From contig VZTG01009360.1 of assembly GCA_013397845.1 (NCBI GenBank), positions 372,001 through 436,000 on the forward strand: 64,000 nt of DNA, in the 5' to 3' direction. Of the stretch, positions 46,877 to 61,087 are shown in pieces. Numbering within the stretch: the first letter of the stretch is position 1; each line of letters begins with the position of its first letter. Made by a program: the position numbers and the translations under genes. Source of the DNA: Melanocharis versteri (taxonomy: Eukaryota > Chordata > Aves > Passeriformes > Melanocharitidae). The notes under the pieces are model-generated. The model made no database searches. It was not told the origin of the DNA and saw only the letters and a list, made by a program, of their open reading frames with translations.

Positions 46877-49800
46877 TTCTCTCATTCTCTCCCTCTGTAT
46901 TTTCTGTTTCTTGTAATTGTCTTTAAATATGCTGAATTGCAAAAATTATTCTTTTACTCTTTACTGCAAAACTACTTTTTATTTAGTCTTACTAGTCTAT
47001 TCAAAACTTTCAGATTTGGATGCAGAGGGGTTTTAAATTTAGTTGATTTTTTCAGTTTTTTGTTGGTTAGGAAGGAAAAAAGTTTCTTAGAAGCTATCAT
47101 TTTCAGCTTTTAACTATATAATAATAATAAGGTTTACTTTTTAAAAATCAAAAGCCTAAAGCTTTCTTCTGATTTTGCATAAAATAAGCTTTCTCCTTTC
47201 TTCTCCCTCACAAAGTACAATTGAAGAACTCCAAAAGTAAGCTCAGCTGATATTGTTCATGTTTTCAGTCTCCCTCATTCAAAACCATTTACATCTGCAG
47301 ACTTCAGCATCTTTATCACCCACATTTCAGAAACTCCTACTGCCATCTCTAGAGGTTGTCCCCATTCTCACTGTGTGAGTTAAAAGGTATTAGAAATCAA
47401 ATACCATTAGCAAAAATGCTCCTTTGCTGAACACTCTGGATGGCTGAGGAGGAGGATGATTCTGCTCTCAGCCATTTCTGCAGATACCCAAAACAAGAAC
47501 AGAATTGCTCAGTGTAGGCTGTGTGATTTCTGCGCTAATCATACTGAGTGTGCCAGGTCAGTATGCAAGGCTTTATTTCCCCCTTTTTTCCACTCTGCAC
47601 ATAAATGAGTTAAGGGGTTTTTTGTGTGCTTGTTTCCAGAACCAGGTTCAAGATCTTTGCTAAACTGGTTAAGTCAGCAAGATTTCTAGGCAAGCATTTC
47701 TAATAAATGCTCTGGAGTGCTGGTTGCTGACTATAACCATCTTGAAGCTCCTCAGCAGCTGCCTCTCCCCGGTGGACATGGATTCCTGCTCATTCCCAGT
47801 GCAGGAATGTGACTTTTGCAACACTGAGAGAACAAACTTCTCCCTCCTCCTCTCCCTTCATTTATGGGAACCTCACAATGTGGTATTTGAAAGCTGAGTG
47901 ACACTCACTTAACCCCAGTGAACTGATTTTTGTCATGGTTTTATCTTCCTGATCGCTTTTGCAATGGAAAAGACTGATGCTATTTTAGACTGAAAGATGA
48001 GACTTTCCAGTGTACCTTCAGGCTGAGTGTGGGTAGTGCAGACAGAGGGTTTAGGGGCATCAGGAATGCTAACAGTAAAAAGATGGCATGCAGCTACAAG
48101 TTTTTATAACCTCCAAAATCCTACCTTCTTTTCTGTTTGCTCTCATTTTACTAAGAATGGGAAAACATTCCTGCTGTTCTAGTAAACACATTTCAGCCAA
48201 ACTGTAAGGACATCATCAGGTCAAAATACTTCCAATTAAAAATTAAATAAACGATGCCACTATCCTGAAGTCACAGCAAAGGCTGCACATTAAAAAACAC
48301 ACCCCAAGCCACCAAAGAACCTCCCTCCCCCCTCCAACAAACCAGCAGTGTCCAGGCAAGTTCACTGTTACAGATGCTGTAGGTACATGTGTTACTGCTC
48401 CATTTGACTTACACGTGGGACTGCAGCAAATTGAAAGGAAAATCGCATCAGGTTATGCCAAGTCAACCAGAGAAATGTATTGTGTCTCCTTAAATGCATC
48501 CTTTCTCCCCGTTTCAGCTGAACAGTGCCACAGCTGCGCTTATGCTGCCAGCAGTGCTGTGTATGTGTAAGGCTTTGACTTCTCAGAAGTGAGTTACCTT
48601 GGAAGTGCTGCCCCTAGAAATGCTGATCTGTGGCGAAACACCCGGCCCCTCCAGGGCACTTCTAAGTGATTGCCCTGAAGGTGAGAGACCCAAACTTCAA
48701 TAAATTCTTCTGGAAATTCGGGGCAAGTACAGCACTGTCAAACAAGAGAGATTTAGCCAATTTAAAAGTATGAACTTGCCATATGTTTTGTGAGTGTATA
48801 AAATAGCATTATTAGCACTAATAAAACTGTCATGATTGCAACATATGTGATTATTTGCTATATGTGGTATTCATTTATGTACATTCTGGAGAGGTGTGGG
48901 AGTGTTTACAAAAGGATTCACGTATTACCAGCAGTGACAGCTACACCAAAAATTGTCTATTATCAGATCCAGGTTTTTGTTTGCTTTTAACTTTTTGATC
49001 TTTTCATGGGGTTTTTTTATGCCTGAAGCTTGATTTTGGGAGTGGGAGGGAGCAAATATTTCTGTTACCAAACTCAGCTATTGAAAAGAGACATTTCTTT
49101 GCCCTAATCAAAATATATTTTTGAACAAGTTGACCTATTCAGAAAATAATAACTCTGTAGTGTATTCAAGGTTCAGACCAACCAACACATGAAATTATCA
49201 AATGAAGGGTTGGATAAGCAAGATGCACTGAATATTTATCCACTGTGTGGCCTTCCTTCAATTGCGTTTACCGAGACATGGAACTGAAGGGAAGTGAGGG
49301 CATGTGTTTGCCAACAACCTCTAGCAGGACAGAGGAGAGTTTTGTGAAGCAGCAGTTTGTTCAGAGACTGTCAGGTAACGGAGAAGGTGGTGCATTGCTC
49401 CCCATAAGCCATGAATATACGGTAGCCCACCATCAACATTGCAACAACAACCAATAAGAGGCATAAACAGGAGTTGGGTGTTTAATAAAAAAGTTAAATT
49501 CTCCAGTGCTTTCAGACACATACAGAGAAGAATCCCAAGTCCTTGAAATATCTTGGTTGATGACATTCCAAACAATCGCTGCTTCCTTTTACTCTCCAGC
49601 TTCCAGAGGTGGGAACTGAAAATTGTATATTCTCTAAAATGTGTTCTCCTTTGCTATTGGTCTCTTGCACTTTTCAGTGCTTTCTCTCTTTATGCTACTT
49701 CCAGTGTGTTTCTTGCCTGACAGCATTTCAGACTTCAGAACTCAGCTGAAATATGACCTGCCAAACATCAGCATCTTCTGTAATGACCCAAATGTCGTGT

Positions 49801-51014
49801 GTCCTTTTGTTGCTTTCTGATTGCAAGAGGTTAAGTTGTAATCAAATAACTATGCCTTCACAACATCTCCAGGCAGTTCCTTTTGTTTCCTCAGAGCTTG
49901 CACTGCAGTCAGAAGAATCTACTCAAATCTTTTCTTAGCCCCATTAACTGGTGAGTGATAAAGAGCTGTGCTCTGAAATATAATTTCTTACTTCATGAAT
50001 GCTAAGCTCTTTCAGAAGCAGATGGAGGTTAGCTCTCTGGGAGAAAAAAACCACAGCAATTTTGTGATGCTCAATATAACAATTCTTGGAGGAAGCCTCC
50101 TTTCATATTTAAAATCATTTGCTATTTAAACAAGCTGGTACATTTAGCACCACCCAGGCAATGACAAACCACTTCTCTGGAGGTTCTGACTGCTTCTCAG
50201 ACTGCCTGCTCCCTAAGCACATGTATCAGAGTCCTCGGAAAAAATCTGTTAATATAATTTTACCTCTTTGCCAGAAAAAATGCTAATCCAGTCCTAGGAG
50301 CTCTATTTAACTTTTGCTTCAGCTATAATATTGTCGATTTAAAAGGTACTGGATTTTGGATCTCATAAGAAATCACACTGGATGGAGCATGAAATCTGGA
50401 AATCCAAGGATTTGAAGAAATTGGTTATATAAAATTCACTTTGTTTTTTTTCTACAGGATGTTAGCCTTCTGATCAGCTGACATGAGCAAAAAAGCAGTC
50501 CAATAACACTGTGAAAGGTAAAACTGAGTTCAAGTGGTAATGCTGCATTTTCTACACTTGGCACCCATTACTGTCCATAATACATATGTTTGCAATGTTT
50601 TCTGATTTCATTTACCCTGATGTAAACTCCAGAGTAAATCTGTTATGAACATGATTATTTTGGTTTTGTCCCAGTGGAAGTGAACAAAGGATTTATCCTG
50701 CTGTCGATTTTGCCCCTGTAACAACAAGGATTATTATCACAAAAGGATGGAGTGCAATGTTTCTGATTATGCTAATAATAAACCCAAAAGAAATCCTTCA
50801 ATCTTACATGGCCATAAGCAGCAGAACAAATTTTCTTGCATGCATGTTAAACAGCAGTTTATTCCCTTTCTTTTCCAGACAGGTTTGGAAGGTAAGCTGA
50901 TACAAGAAAATGACAGCTGAATCTGTAAACTCTCTCTCTCCATTATCCATGTCTGCCAAGGTACCCATCTAGTGTAGCACTAGGTACTTAGCATGTATTG
51001 CTATGTCCTTAACA

Positions 51015-51048
51015 TTGTTGGTTTTCGTTACTTGTTGGTTTTCATTAC
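51015..51048. repeat. 17-bp tandem duplication
   Basis: Two adjacent 17-bp units starting TTGTTGGTTTTC differ at one base (G versus A), indicating a local slippage event. Confidence 0.9.
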
Positions 51049-54000
51049 TTATCCAGTATCAAAAACATGCTTAATACTCTCATAAAACTGAATCGGGACA
51101 TGATTCCAGCCCAAATGTAAATAATTTATAACTACGTATTACAGATGAGCAAAATTCTTCTTTCATGTTCACAGAGGAGCTGTTCTTGCACAAGCAGCAA
51201 TGAATGTGCTTTAAGCTGATCTTCTCAAATACTTTAACTAGCAATAGTTTATTTTATACTGGATTTTAGCACAGATAACAACTGCTGGGACACAGCATTC
51301 TCCATCACATTCCCCAGTCATTGCATAAACAATTACAAACATGTCAGACAATTCTCTGATGATACCTTTTGCAGGAAGAACTAGTTATTCTTATACATTT
51401 CCTGCGTACAAATGCGATAAAACAAAATTAAATTCAATCCTGCAGTTAAATCTTAATGCAGCTTGGTTTTTTCCTTTTTTTTTTTTCTCCAGGAAAGATG
51501 CCTCAGGCAAGGCAAGTATATTTCAGTAAGGAAGGGATTAACATTTTCTAAAATTTCCAGTGTTTTTATCTACTACCTTTTCCTAAATTGCTAATGCTTC
51601 TTCAAGTATTAAAGCTGCAATGGGTTCTGTAAATCCACTTTCTGATTATGTGAGTTAAGCTATGCATTTGGGAGCAAAAAAGGAAAAAAAAAAAAAAAAG
51701 CCTGAGTCAGTTATGTCACAAATTGCCTTTAGTGTTTCAAATTCAGACTATCAAATACAGAGGCACATTGCTCAGGATTGTTCCAGCATTAAAATAAATA
51801 GTAGTATAAGGCCCTTAGAGCTGTAAATGAATTACAATCCTTTTGCCAGGGAGATAAGGTTTGTGAGTGGGAGTGGAATCTTTCATTAGACCAACCTCTA
51901 TGGTTGGAAAAAGTAGATAGGAAGGGGTTGTACACCAGGAAGATTTTCTCCTTTTTCCCATCGTGCTAGTTTTACCAGTAAAGACCTGCAAATTTTAGCT
52001 CACCCATGTCCTCTGACCATCACAGCTATAACCATAGTAACACAAGGCTTTTTAAAAGCAACCTAAAAACCAAAAATAAATAAAATGAAAAAACAAGAGG
52101 ACATCTTCAGCCTGCAGTGTTTTCAAACTTTCTCAACTTTGGCAGGTACATTGAGGTTACAGTAGGACTATTCAAAACGAGTCTTCATAAATTAAGGCCT
52201 GTGTACTGCACTGCTGAGAACAAAAAAAGCCACTTTTTTCCCAGGTTTTATTCTTGTACCAGTAACACCAGAGGACAGGAGGGAAGAAAAATGGCCTCTG
52301 TAGAGCAGGCTTTTGTGAGGCTGCTTGCATAATTTTGCCCTGGATGGATGGATCTTTTAGGAAAGGCTATATTGGCAGACATTTCTATACCCTTCATGCT
52401 TCTGTACAGGATTTAGAAAGTATTCATTGTTCGTACATGTCATGCACGGTATTTGACAATAACATTTTTCCCTTACAGTTTAAGAAGCTACACTGTGTCC
52501 TTCATTTCTTCCACATTGCTCTGTTCTTTCTTTAATTCTGTTCCTTCCCTTTTTCTAGTCTCTGTCTCCATGTTTTTGCAATTTTGTCTGCTTTCCCATG
52601 AGCAAAGATGCTACTGTATTGGTTAATATATCTTTAAAAGTGCCAGGGATTTTTCTCTCCAGGACCATCTTCTCATTTCTCCTGAATGTATTTTGCTTCC
52701 TGTCCCAGAAGGACAGAAAGTAAAACAAAATTCAAGTGTGGTGGCATAATTAGGCCACAATTTTATTAATAAAAGCCTTCTGGGAACAACTGTTAATAAC
52801 TTGTGCAGGATAGGTCACAGTCTCTTCCCTAATTGTTTTCACCTGCTGGAAGGCTCTTTCCTCCTTCCCTGCCACCCCACTCTGTGCCAGCTCCCTGCCC
52901 TGCAGGGTTCTCCTCCCTCACTCCTTTCCATCACAAATCCCCAACCTACGGTTGGGGCTCTCTGATTATGCAGGGACTAAAGGCCTAGAAAAAGTAGATT
53001 TTTTCCTTTCTGAGGATATAGTAGGAACTCTCCTTTCTGCTGTGCTCTGATCTGATTTGACTTTATCAAGCAAGGTATGAGACTGTCATCAGATAAGTGT
53101 CTAAAGTGGCTTTCTGTCGCCTGCTGAAATGGGCCAGTCTGAACTTACCATTTCTAGTGACCCAGCCAGGTTCCTTGAAAAGGGAAAAAATTCACCCTGT
53201 CTCAATCAATCCAGTGATGGATGAAAATTACCTGAGGCCTCAAAATGTGGTAATGACTGCAGCAGGCTAAAAACTTATCTGGCTACAAACCCCAGTGCAA
53301 TCTGAGTGTGAGGGAGACTTCACGTCTTTGCTGTTTTCTGCCCTCCTTGTAATTCTTCTACCAAATTCATGCTTGAATTATGTCTAGGACAAGTGAGCAG
53401 TGTTTTCTTGAAGTCAGGTGAAGGAACCCCCTCTTGGTTGTGGTGAAGAGTGTCCAGGACAAGGAAGTATCTTGGGGAGGAGTAAGTGCCAGCTGCTGCC
53501 AGCAGCTATTCCCAGCTACTTGCATGGGGGCTGTGAGAATCCCTGCCCACATGCATCTTGCTGCATTCACAGCAGGCTCAAAACCCAGAAAATTACTTTG
53601 ACCCAAAACAAAAATATATTGTTTCAGCAGCTGATGTTCATCCTTTAAAAAACCCGACAAACCCCATGACAACACAGGACTGGTGAAGTTAACAAGAGAG
53701 GAAGCCTGCCTGGTTTTGTAAATGTGCCCTTTCTTGGGTGGAATTGCACTGTGCTACCGTCTGTGCAAACTCAAACAGAAAGCTTGTAATTGAAGTAGCA
53801 AGAACAGGGAAGGAAAACATGAGAAAGAAAGCAGTTTGACCAAAGTCCTGTAGGCAGCCAGTGGCAGAGCAAGAACTAATATCCTCCGATTCCTAATTCC
53901 CGGTACTTTTCTCCTGTCATCTGAAAATGATTTATTTCAGACACTCGCTATTTGCTTGTCTCAGTGGGTTAAATTGGACCAGAACATTTCAATGAAAAAC

Positions 54001-57000
54001 AATCATTTTTATGTTCCAAGAATCATACTGAACAATCTTGCAGCTGATGTTTCTTAGGTAATACATAGCTGTTATATGGAATGAAAGTTTCCTGTAAGTG
54101 CTTGCTACTGAAATGTAAGAGTGAAAGATGACTTTGGAGAGCCTCAGGAGCAGCTCAGGCAATGTGTGTCCTCCCACAGATAGAACAAGGAAATTACACA
54201 GTCAGGGACAAGGCAAAAATCATAACTGTTTTTTATTTGGCTCTGTCCTCTATTTGTTAGGATTATTGCCTTCACTGTCGTCAAACCATAAATCTGTTTT
54301 TTCTCCTTTACACTGTAATTACAATCTTGTTTGGGGGAAGTCATATTGTAGGGGCTGAAAAAATACCCCCAAACCCTCCCAGTATCACTAAAGGGAAGAG
54401 ATACTTTCTTTAAACAACCTTACTAATATATTTTGCTCCTAATAATATAGCAGAGCAGAACTATCTAAAATATACGGCTGCAGTCTTTCCGGAATGAAAA
54501 CAAGAAATCTAATTGAACATCTATCCTGGAGCTTTCTTTCATTCTCCGATAGAACATTACATGTAAAAATATCAGGACACTATTTCAAGAAGGAGATGAT
54601 GTTTCATTCAGGCTGTGGGGTTTCCTCTGTACCCTATGTATTCCAAGGTCTGCAAATGCTGGCACAATTGTAAAACTACCATCATGATGAACGGATTGTG
54701 TTAATTGGTATTAAAGAATATTTATGCTGGATTGACAAAGTGAAAAACTTTAACTGGTCAGAGACACTTGGGTGATGATACCCAGGGAGTCCTATTAGCA
54801 CTGAATTGATGTAGGAGCTTATCCTTGCAGTTGATGGCAATCAGTGTGGTGAAAAAAGTTGCGTTGTAAGAGTAAAACTCCCACCTTAGATTTATGATCC
54901 TGAGGGGTACAAACCACACTCAATTCTGCATGGTTTGAATTACAGATCTCTGTTTAACAGGACAACATAGACCTGCTGTTACTATTGTATCTGTGATTAC
55001 AATGCTCTAGAGTGTGCTTTGCATTGTAATGCAGTTATTTATGCTGTGCCTTTTTGCTTAAGGCAATAATACATCAGTACATACATGAAAGTCCAAGGAA
55101 ATTGTTGTGTCTCATTACTTGAGAGAATTTTCCTTAAGAGATGCAAGGGATACTCAGAGAAATTTAAGTTTCTCCCTGCAATCACTCAGTGGTAACTTGC
55201 ACACCAATCTTTGGAGAAGTTTTTCTTTTGGCAAAATGTGTTATTCCTGCACTAGATAGTTTTGTGATGCTTCTATTCAGTATTTCTGGAAACTTTAACC
55301 GTGTTTAGATGCACATAGCTCTGAACTGCACCGAGCTGCAGAGCAAATTGCATCTCTCTTACAGAGACTGGGTGGGGTAGCCACCGGGAACACTCTTTCC
55401 TTTGTTGGCGCTCCTCTAATCCGTTTCTCTGTAGATCTGGTTTATAAACATAACCTCACGTATCCTGAAACACTACACATTCCACTAAGAGCCCTTTGCC
55501 TCTGTCCTTCTCTCAGATCTCCAGCAGCAAAGAGCATTGGCGCTATGGAGGGGCTGTGGAATGATAGAATTTCCAATTCATTTCTGTAGTCTATCCAGGG
55601 GAGACCTTTCAAAAGCAGAGTATGTGCTTTCTGAAAAGAAATAGGTAAGTGGCATCTGAGTCCTTTGGCTACCTTAGAAAAGTTGTCAAAAAAGTCCGCT
55701 TACCCTTTCACAGCACTGAGTAACTTCCCTTAAAAGTGACCTCCACCTTTACGAGCCAGGTGACACTGAAAGCTACAGGGCTTTCAGGACAGACATTCAG
55801 TCACCATTTCCTGTGCTGTTTCTCACAGCACCTCAGCAGTTGAAAGCTGCTGGTTTGATGTGACCATTGGCAAGTATTATTTGTTCAGCCTCAGTGGCAC
55901 TGGTTCGATTTTGGCTGAATACCAGTCCAGACATCTTGGGAATACTACACCAATATGCACCCTTGACAGTGATGTCAAAGTGTGGAAATATCATTATGCT
56001 GCACCAAGCTAGGCTGGATGGACATTGACATGGCATGAGGTAACCCTATCAGTGACACCTCAAATGAGAAAGCAACCCAAACACTATACAGGCTTGCCAA
56101 ATTTCTCTGCAAGGTCATTCCGTCTCAGTCACTACTGAAAAAGTTGTTTGGCAATATTTCGCTGAAATATAATGTGGAAGTTTTGGTTTAAAGTCTCTTT
56201 ATTCACTGCTAATATCTCATTAACTCTGGTCAAAAGCAAAGTTCCTCGTTTCCTTAATGTTACTTATATTTGACAGAAAGCAGCTGCAGGATACCTCCTC
56301 AGGTCCACTCATGCTTATCATCACTGCTAGGACTATTAATCCACTGCAGTATACTTTAATGTACTATAACATTTAGAAATGGCATTTGGATGTGCAGTAA
56401 TACTATTTTGCACAATTAACGTCTGGTTCTCTTCCATATAAGCCTGTTCTAAAGAAATATCCGTTATGCTGTGTTATTTTCAAATTACATTGAGTTTTGT
56501 GCCTTTTTCCTAATAGGTTGCCCTTTCCTCAGAGAGTAGTAACACACATTGAATTGTAATAACACTTTATTTTCCTTGCAACAAAGCAGTATAAATCACA
56601 GAGATAAAAGGAGATGAACCCATTCCCCATCCCTAGAACAGACAACTCCTGACCATAGTTTTTAAAATCAGGTTCTAGATCCACATCTTAGTTTTGCAAA
56701 CAACAAAATGACTCAATATAAAGAAGGGAATATTTCTCCTTGAATAAGAAAATTCAAAAATTCTGCATAATCCTGCCTTAAAACCTGTGCCAAAGAGTGA
56801 ATCATCCAGTTCCGAGTCATTGTAAAACAGAGCTTTATGCTTCATTTTGTTGCTTAAGAAATGTGAACCAGAAGGTTCTGTTAGAGTATAGAGCAGAGGA
56901 AAAGTATGAAAGACGGCTTGCTTTATAAATTTCATCTAGCGCTATTTAATTATTTTTCTGGAATTGACATTTTTCTAGAGACTTAGAGAACTTGAAAAGT

Positions 57001-60000
57001 ATGGGATGGTCTTAGAGAAACAAGTTTTTTTAAATATCATGACAATAGATAAGTGTTACCAGAACAGCAAGCTCCAGCTCCATTACAGAGGGATGGAGGC
57101 ATTTAAATATAAGAAATTTTCAGATGAGGAATGTAATTTTAGGTTATTCAGGATATGGTGGGTTAAAATTTTAAACTCATTCATTAATCTCACTAGTGAG
57201 GAGTAACTACAGAGTCACATACGAATCTAGCTGATCTCACAGATTCAAACTTCTGGTGGAGTGAACAAGAAAAAGCAGTTTTTGAGATTTATTTGATGCC
57301 TTACTGCTTTGCAGTTTCACTCTGTCAAAATGCACAAAACTCTTGGCATAGGTAGGAATTTCATTTTTTGAACATAGGTGCTAAAGTTTCCTTTAAAGAC
57401 CCAGCATCTCATCAAGAAGGAGAATGCTTCTATTAGACTCTACAACAAACAGCTCTAATTCTGCTCCTTTCTGCTAGCATATTTTTAAATTACAGTAACA
57501 TAGCTGGCTGTGTTATTATCTCAATTAGAAAAATGCATCCAAGGTCAGAATTTAGCCCAATGTATTTTTCCAATGTTTTATATTGCTAAAAAGAATGAAT
57601 TTGGCTCAGTCAAATTATGCTTTCTATTGTTTCATGCATATGTTCAGCTGAAGACTATCAGAGTTCTATTTGTGCATCTCATTGCAGAATTTGGCCCAAG
57701 GGTTTAGAGCTCCTAATATTTACAAAACAGATTGTATTCAATTTGCTGACACAAATATATAGCTTTAATACTGTGAGGCTTTAAAAATTTATATTCATGC
57801 CTAGATACAGGATAAGAGTGGAACTGAAATGAGTAAAATCTTTTTTCATTGCTTATTTTGTGGTAGGGTGATAGAATTCGGCAAACTAGTCTCATCTAGT
57901 TACCTCATTGCCATGACTTTCATCCGAAGTTATCAAGGTTTTCACAAGAGCATGCTCTTAATCCCCCCTGCTTCTTGCTAGATTTTCTAATCTTGGACTA
58001 TTATGTTCAATCACATGTGAACACATTTCTCTGGCATTTGAGCTGCACAAATTCTTTTGTGTGTGGTTTCAAACAAGCTTTAATGCACCGCCAAGTTGTT
58101 CCGTTTATTCAGTGCTTTAAAATAGGGAAAAATAAGTTCACAAAGCAGCTTAGAACTGTTCCAAGGGCATTGTTTGTAGCGAAAAAAAGAGGTTCAAAAA
58201 CATTATTGACAAAGTTTTCGCCTCAGGTATACCTGGGAGAACATCTGGATTTGCCTCAAGTAACCATGAGAAGAATCTGGGCTAATGAATTAAATCAAGA
58301 TTAAGAAAGCCATCTAAGGTTTTGATTTTGCAGAGCACAGATGTGAAGTGCTGCACAAAGGCAAGGTTAAAAGAAATGCATAGAATGGCCAGTGTGGGAG
58401 AAAGCAGTCCAGCAGGAGGGGATGTATGCTGGGTGGCTGCCAAGCCCCTTCTGCCTGGCAGGAAAACTCCAAGCAGCTCAAATACCTGTTGTTACACTGG
58501 CCAGCAGACTGCAGCTCACATGACATGGTAAATGCCCATTGCTTGCCCATTTGTATGTTTCCAGCCCTCGGTACTCCTGGATAAAAGCAACTGGGGATGC
58601 AAAGACTGACTTTACACATGGGGCATGGCCCAGAAGCTCACTCTGGTCCTTCAGACAATCTGCACCCATGAGGACCTGGCAACTTGGGGTTCCCGCATGG
58701 CTCTGGGAGAGGAAGGCTGTTCCTGAGGTTCAGACACAGAAATGGTGCTAGAGATTGGGTGAGGGCTGCACCATGGGTGCGCTGGATGGCCTTGGGCAGG
58801 ATACTGAGGGCTTCTTTGTGCACTTATCGACTCCATCACAAGGCAGACACTGCCTGCTGCTGAACCCCACAGGCAGAGTCGCACACAGATGCAGATGAGC
58901 AGGTGCAGTGCAAGATGGCAGCAAGGGGAAACCCCAACTGCTTTGAGGCTTCAGTATCTGGTCTCTATAATGGCATCATAAATTCACACAGACATAAGAA
59001 ACAACATCCCAACGGCTGGATAATGTGGGTTCCAGAGTAATATCATCCATTCCATATAGATGCTTTTGGTTTTTTCCTTCTGGGCTCATCCACATGAAAA
59101 AAAAGAAAAAAAAAGTCTGGTTGGCATCTCTTCATTCCCTAAAACTCTCTTTGAATGAAATATTTTTTACAAGGGTTCATTAGAGCTACTTCTCTTCTTT
59201 CCCTCCCCCCTACTACCCCTTTTATCACCCACTTTACCCGCCTATCTTGCTTTTCACATTCCTCTTCCATTTTCTTGCATCCTCTCTTCCCATGGCTTTG
59301 GCTATCACTCCTGAAGAGCTTGGAGTGTGTCCCTGGGGCTGACTTCTGAGCAGTCAACTCCAGGAGGGTGACCTGTCAGTAGTCCTAGGCTTGACTGAAA
59401 AAACAGCAAATAACATGAACATGATGAGATTTTTGCTTTGCATCCTTACACACACACTTTGAGACTTGAATCCTCAGTGGTAATGCATGTGCAGAAGCAA
59501 AGACAGAATTTATCTTCAGATACATTAACCCACACAGAAGAAATAAACACAACTTTTGCACTGTTCGTTGAAAAGAAAATTGACTGAAAAGAAAATCAAC
59601 ACAAAAGAGATGAGTTCATCATAGAGAACAAGCTGTGGTCTCTGTTGCAACCGTGGAGCTGAGCTCAGTTGGCTTATTGGAAAGAGAGAAGGAGGAAAAA
59701 AATAGAACTTGTTCTGGTAGAGAAGAGTCTCTCATGCTGCTAATCAATTCGGTGGCCAAATTTGCTATTGTGATCTGATGGTTTAGCTCTGCCAACTCTT
59801 GTAATTATCTCTATTCCCATTCTCCATTAGTGGCCTTTTCAAAGGATATGAGTTTTCACAGTGTCAGACTATGCCATGCAGTGAATACCACACCCTCAGT
59901 GCATTGCAAACATAATACAGCATAAATGATTTACAAATATAGCCTCTTGCGACAGTAGGTGGAACACAGCAGTTATGTGTTCTTAGGCCTCGGGGTTCTG

Positions 60001-61021
60001 GTTTCCTAATGGGTGACCTTTCCTCCCTTCATAAATTTTTCCTTGCAGATTATGGTGAGGCAGCCCCATGCCATCTCGTTAGCTGTGGGAAAATGAGAGC
60101 ATATGAAAAGATGAGGAGGCATTCAGATATCTCGAGCTGACAGGTAGCACAAAAGCGCTGGAAGAGCCAGAGGACTCTGGCCAACCATCCACTCTGCTGA
60201 CTATTCCCCCAAACATCATTTCACAAGGTGCTGTTGCAGAGAAGGGCATCACAGCAGCCCACAAGCACAGCACAGTGTTTGGTACAGGTCTCACAAGTGC
60301 TGCCACACAGGAGCATTATTTTCAGATGTAAACAAAACTTACAGAAGCCGCATGACAGAGCTGTTGAAAGAGCTGCTGTGGCCGAGGGTGAGCAGGTGGT
60401 GTAATGATTGAAGGCAAAATGAAATGTCTACTTTGACTGAAGGGACATGTGCTGTTTTCCCAGGAACTAAAATGTGGCTCAGAGACCCTTTAAGCGCATG
60501 CAGACATGCCAAGAACAGTATCTAAGAAATGCAACGTCACATACAATATTTAAGTAATTAATCATAATATTTGAGAAAATAAGATACATCACACTAAAAA
60601 TTCAAAGCGGCTTCTTTTTTTAAAAATAAGAAACACAAGACTGAACAGCCAGATGATTCCCAAGAGAATCTGATGATTAACTGGCTAAATCAGGACATCT
60701 GCAGGATGTAAGAATAATAGAAGGAAGCGGGAGTTTTGGCTACCACTTTTATAATTAGCAATTGTAATGATCTTAGCGGTGTCCTCCTGAAAGAACTTGA
60801 ATATTCATGTTGAGGCACAGCATTCTGTTTCAGCGCTTTTGGTAACTGTAGCCACTTGCACAGAGTCAAGCACACACTCAAATCAGGAAGTCAAAATGAG
60901 TGCTCCAAATACTTTCTGTTGAAAATTGTAAGGAAAGCTGTTATTTGCATGCAGTAAGATGGGGAAAAGAAACATAGCATCCAAGAGCTCCCTTGGCATT
61001 TTCAGTTTCCTAAATAATCGT

Positions 61022-61087
61022 CCTGCTTCTTCTCCTTCTTCTCCTTCTTCTCCTTCTTCTTATTCTTCTTCTTCTTCTTTTCTCCCC
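61022..61087. repeat. TTCTCC / TTC polypyrimidine microsatellite
   Basis: Units of TTCTCC grade into TTC repeats and end in TCTCCCCTGCAG. The right edge resembles a splice acceptor only because of the repeat; no exon is recognised after it. Confidence 0.92.

Larger units (their letters stand above)
46336..61021. other. Long intergenic stretch, no gene recognised
   Basis: AT-rich with short unrelated frames (the longest, such as 57975-58304, have no domain I know). It holds an alternating ACATGCATGT-type tract at 46827-46876, a 17-bp tandem duplication at 51015-51048 and an A-rich run at about 51676-51700. The part around 58.3-58.9 kb is more GC-rich but shows no exon structure I can defend. 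Confidence 0.55.

Noticed and set aside
55850..55925. tRNA-like B-box word GGTTCGATT
   Set aside because: No A box at the right distance and no cloverleaf pairing could be drawn.
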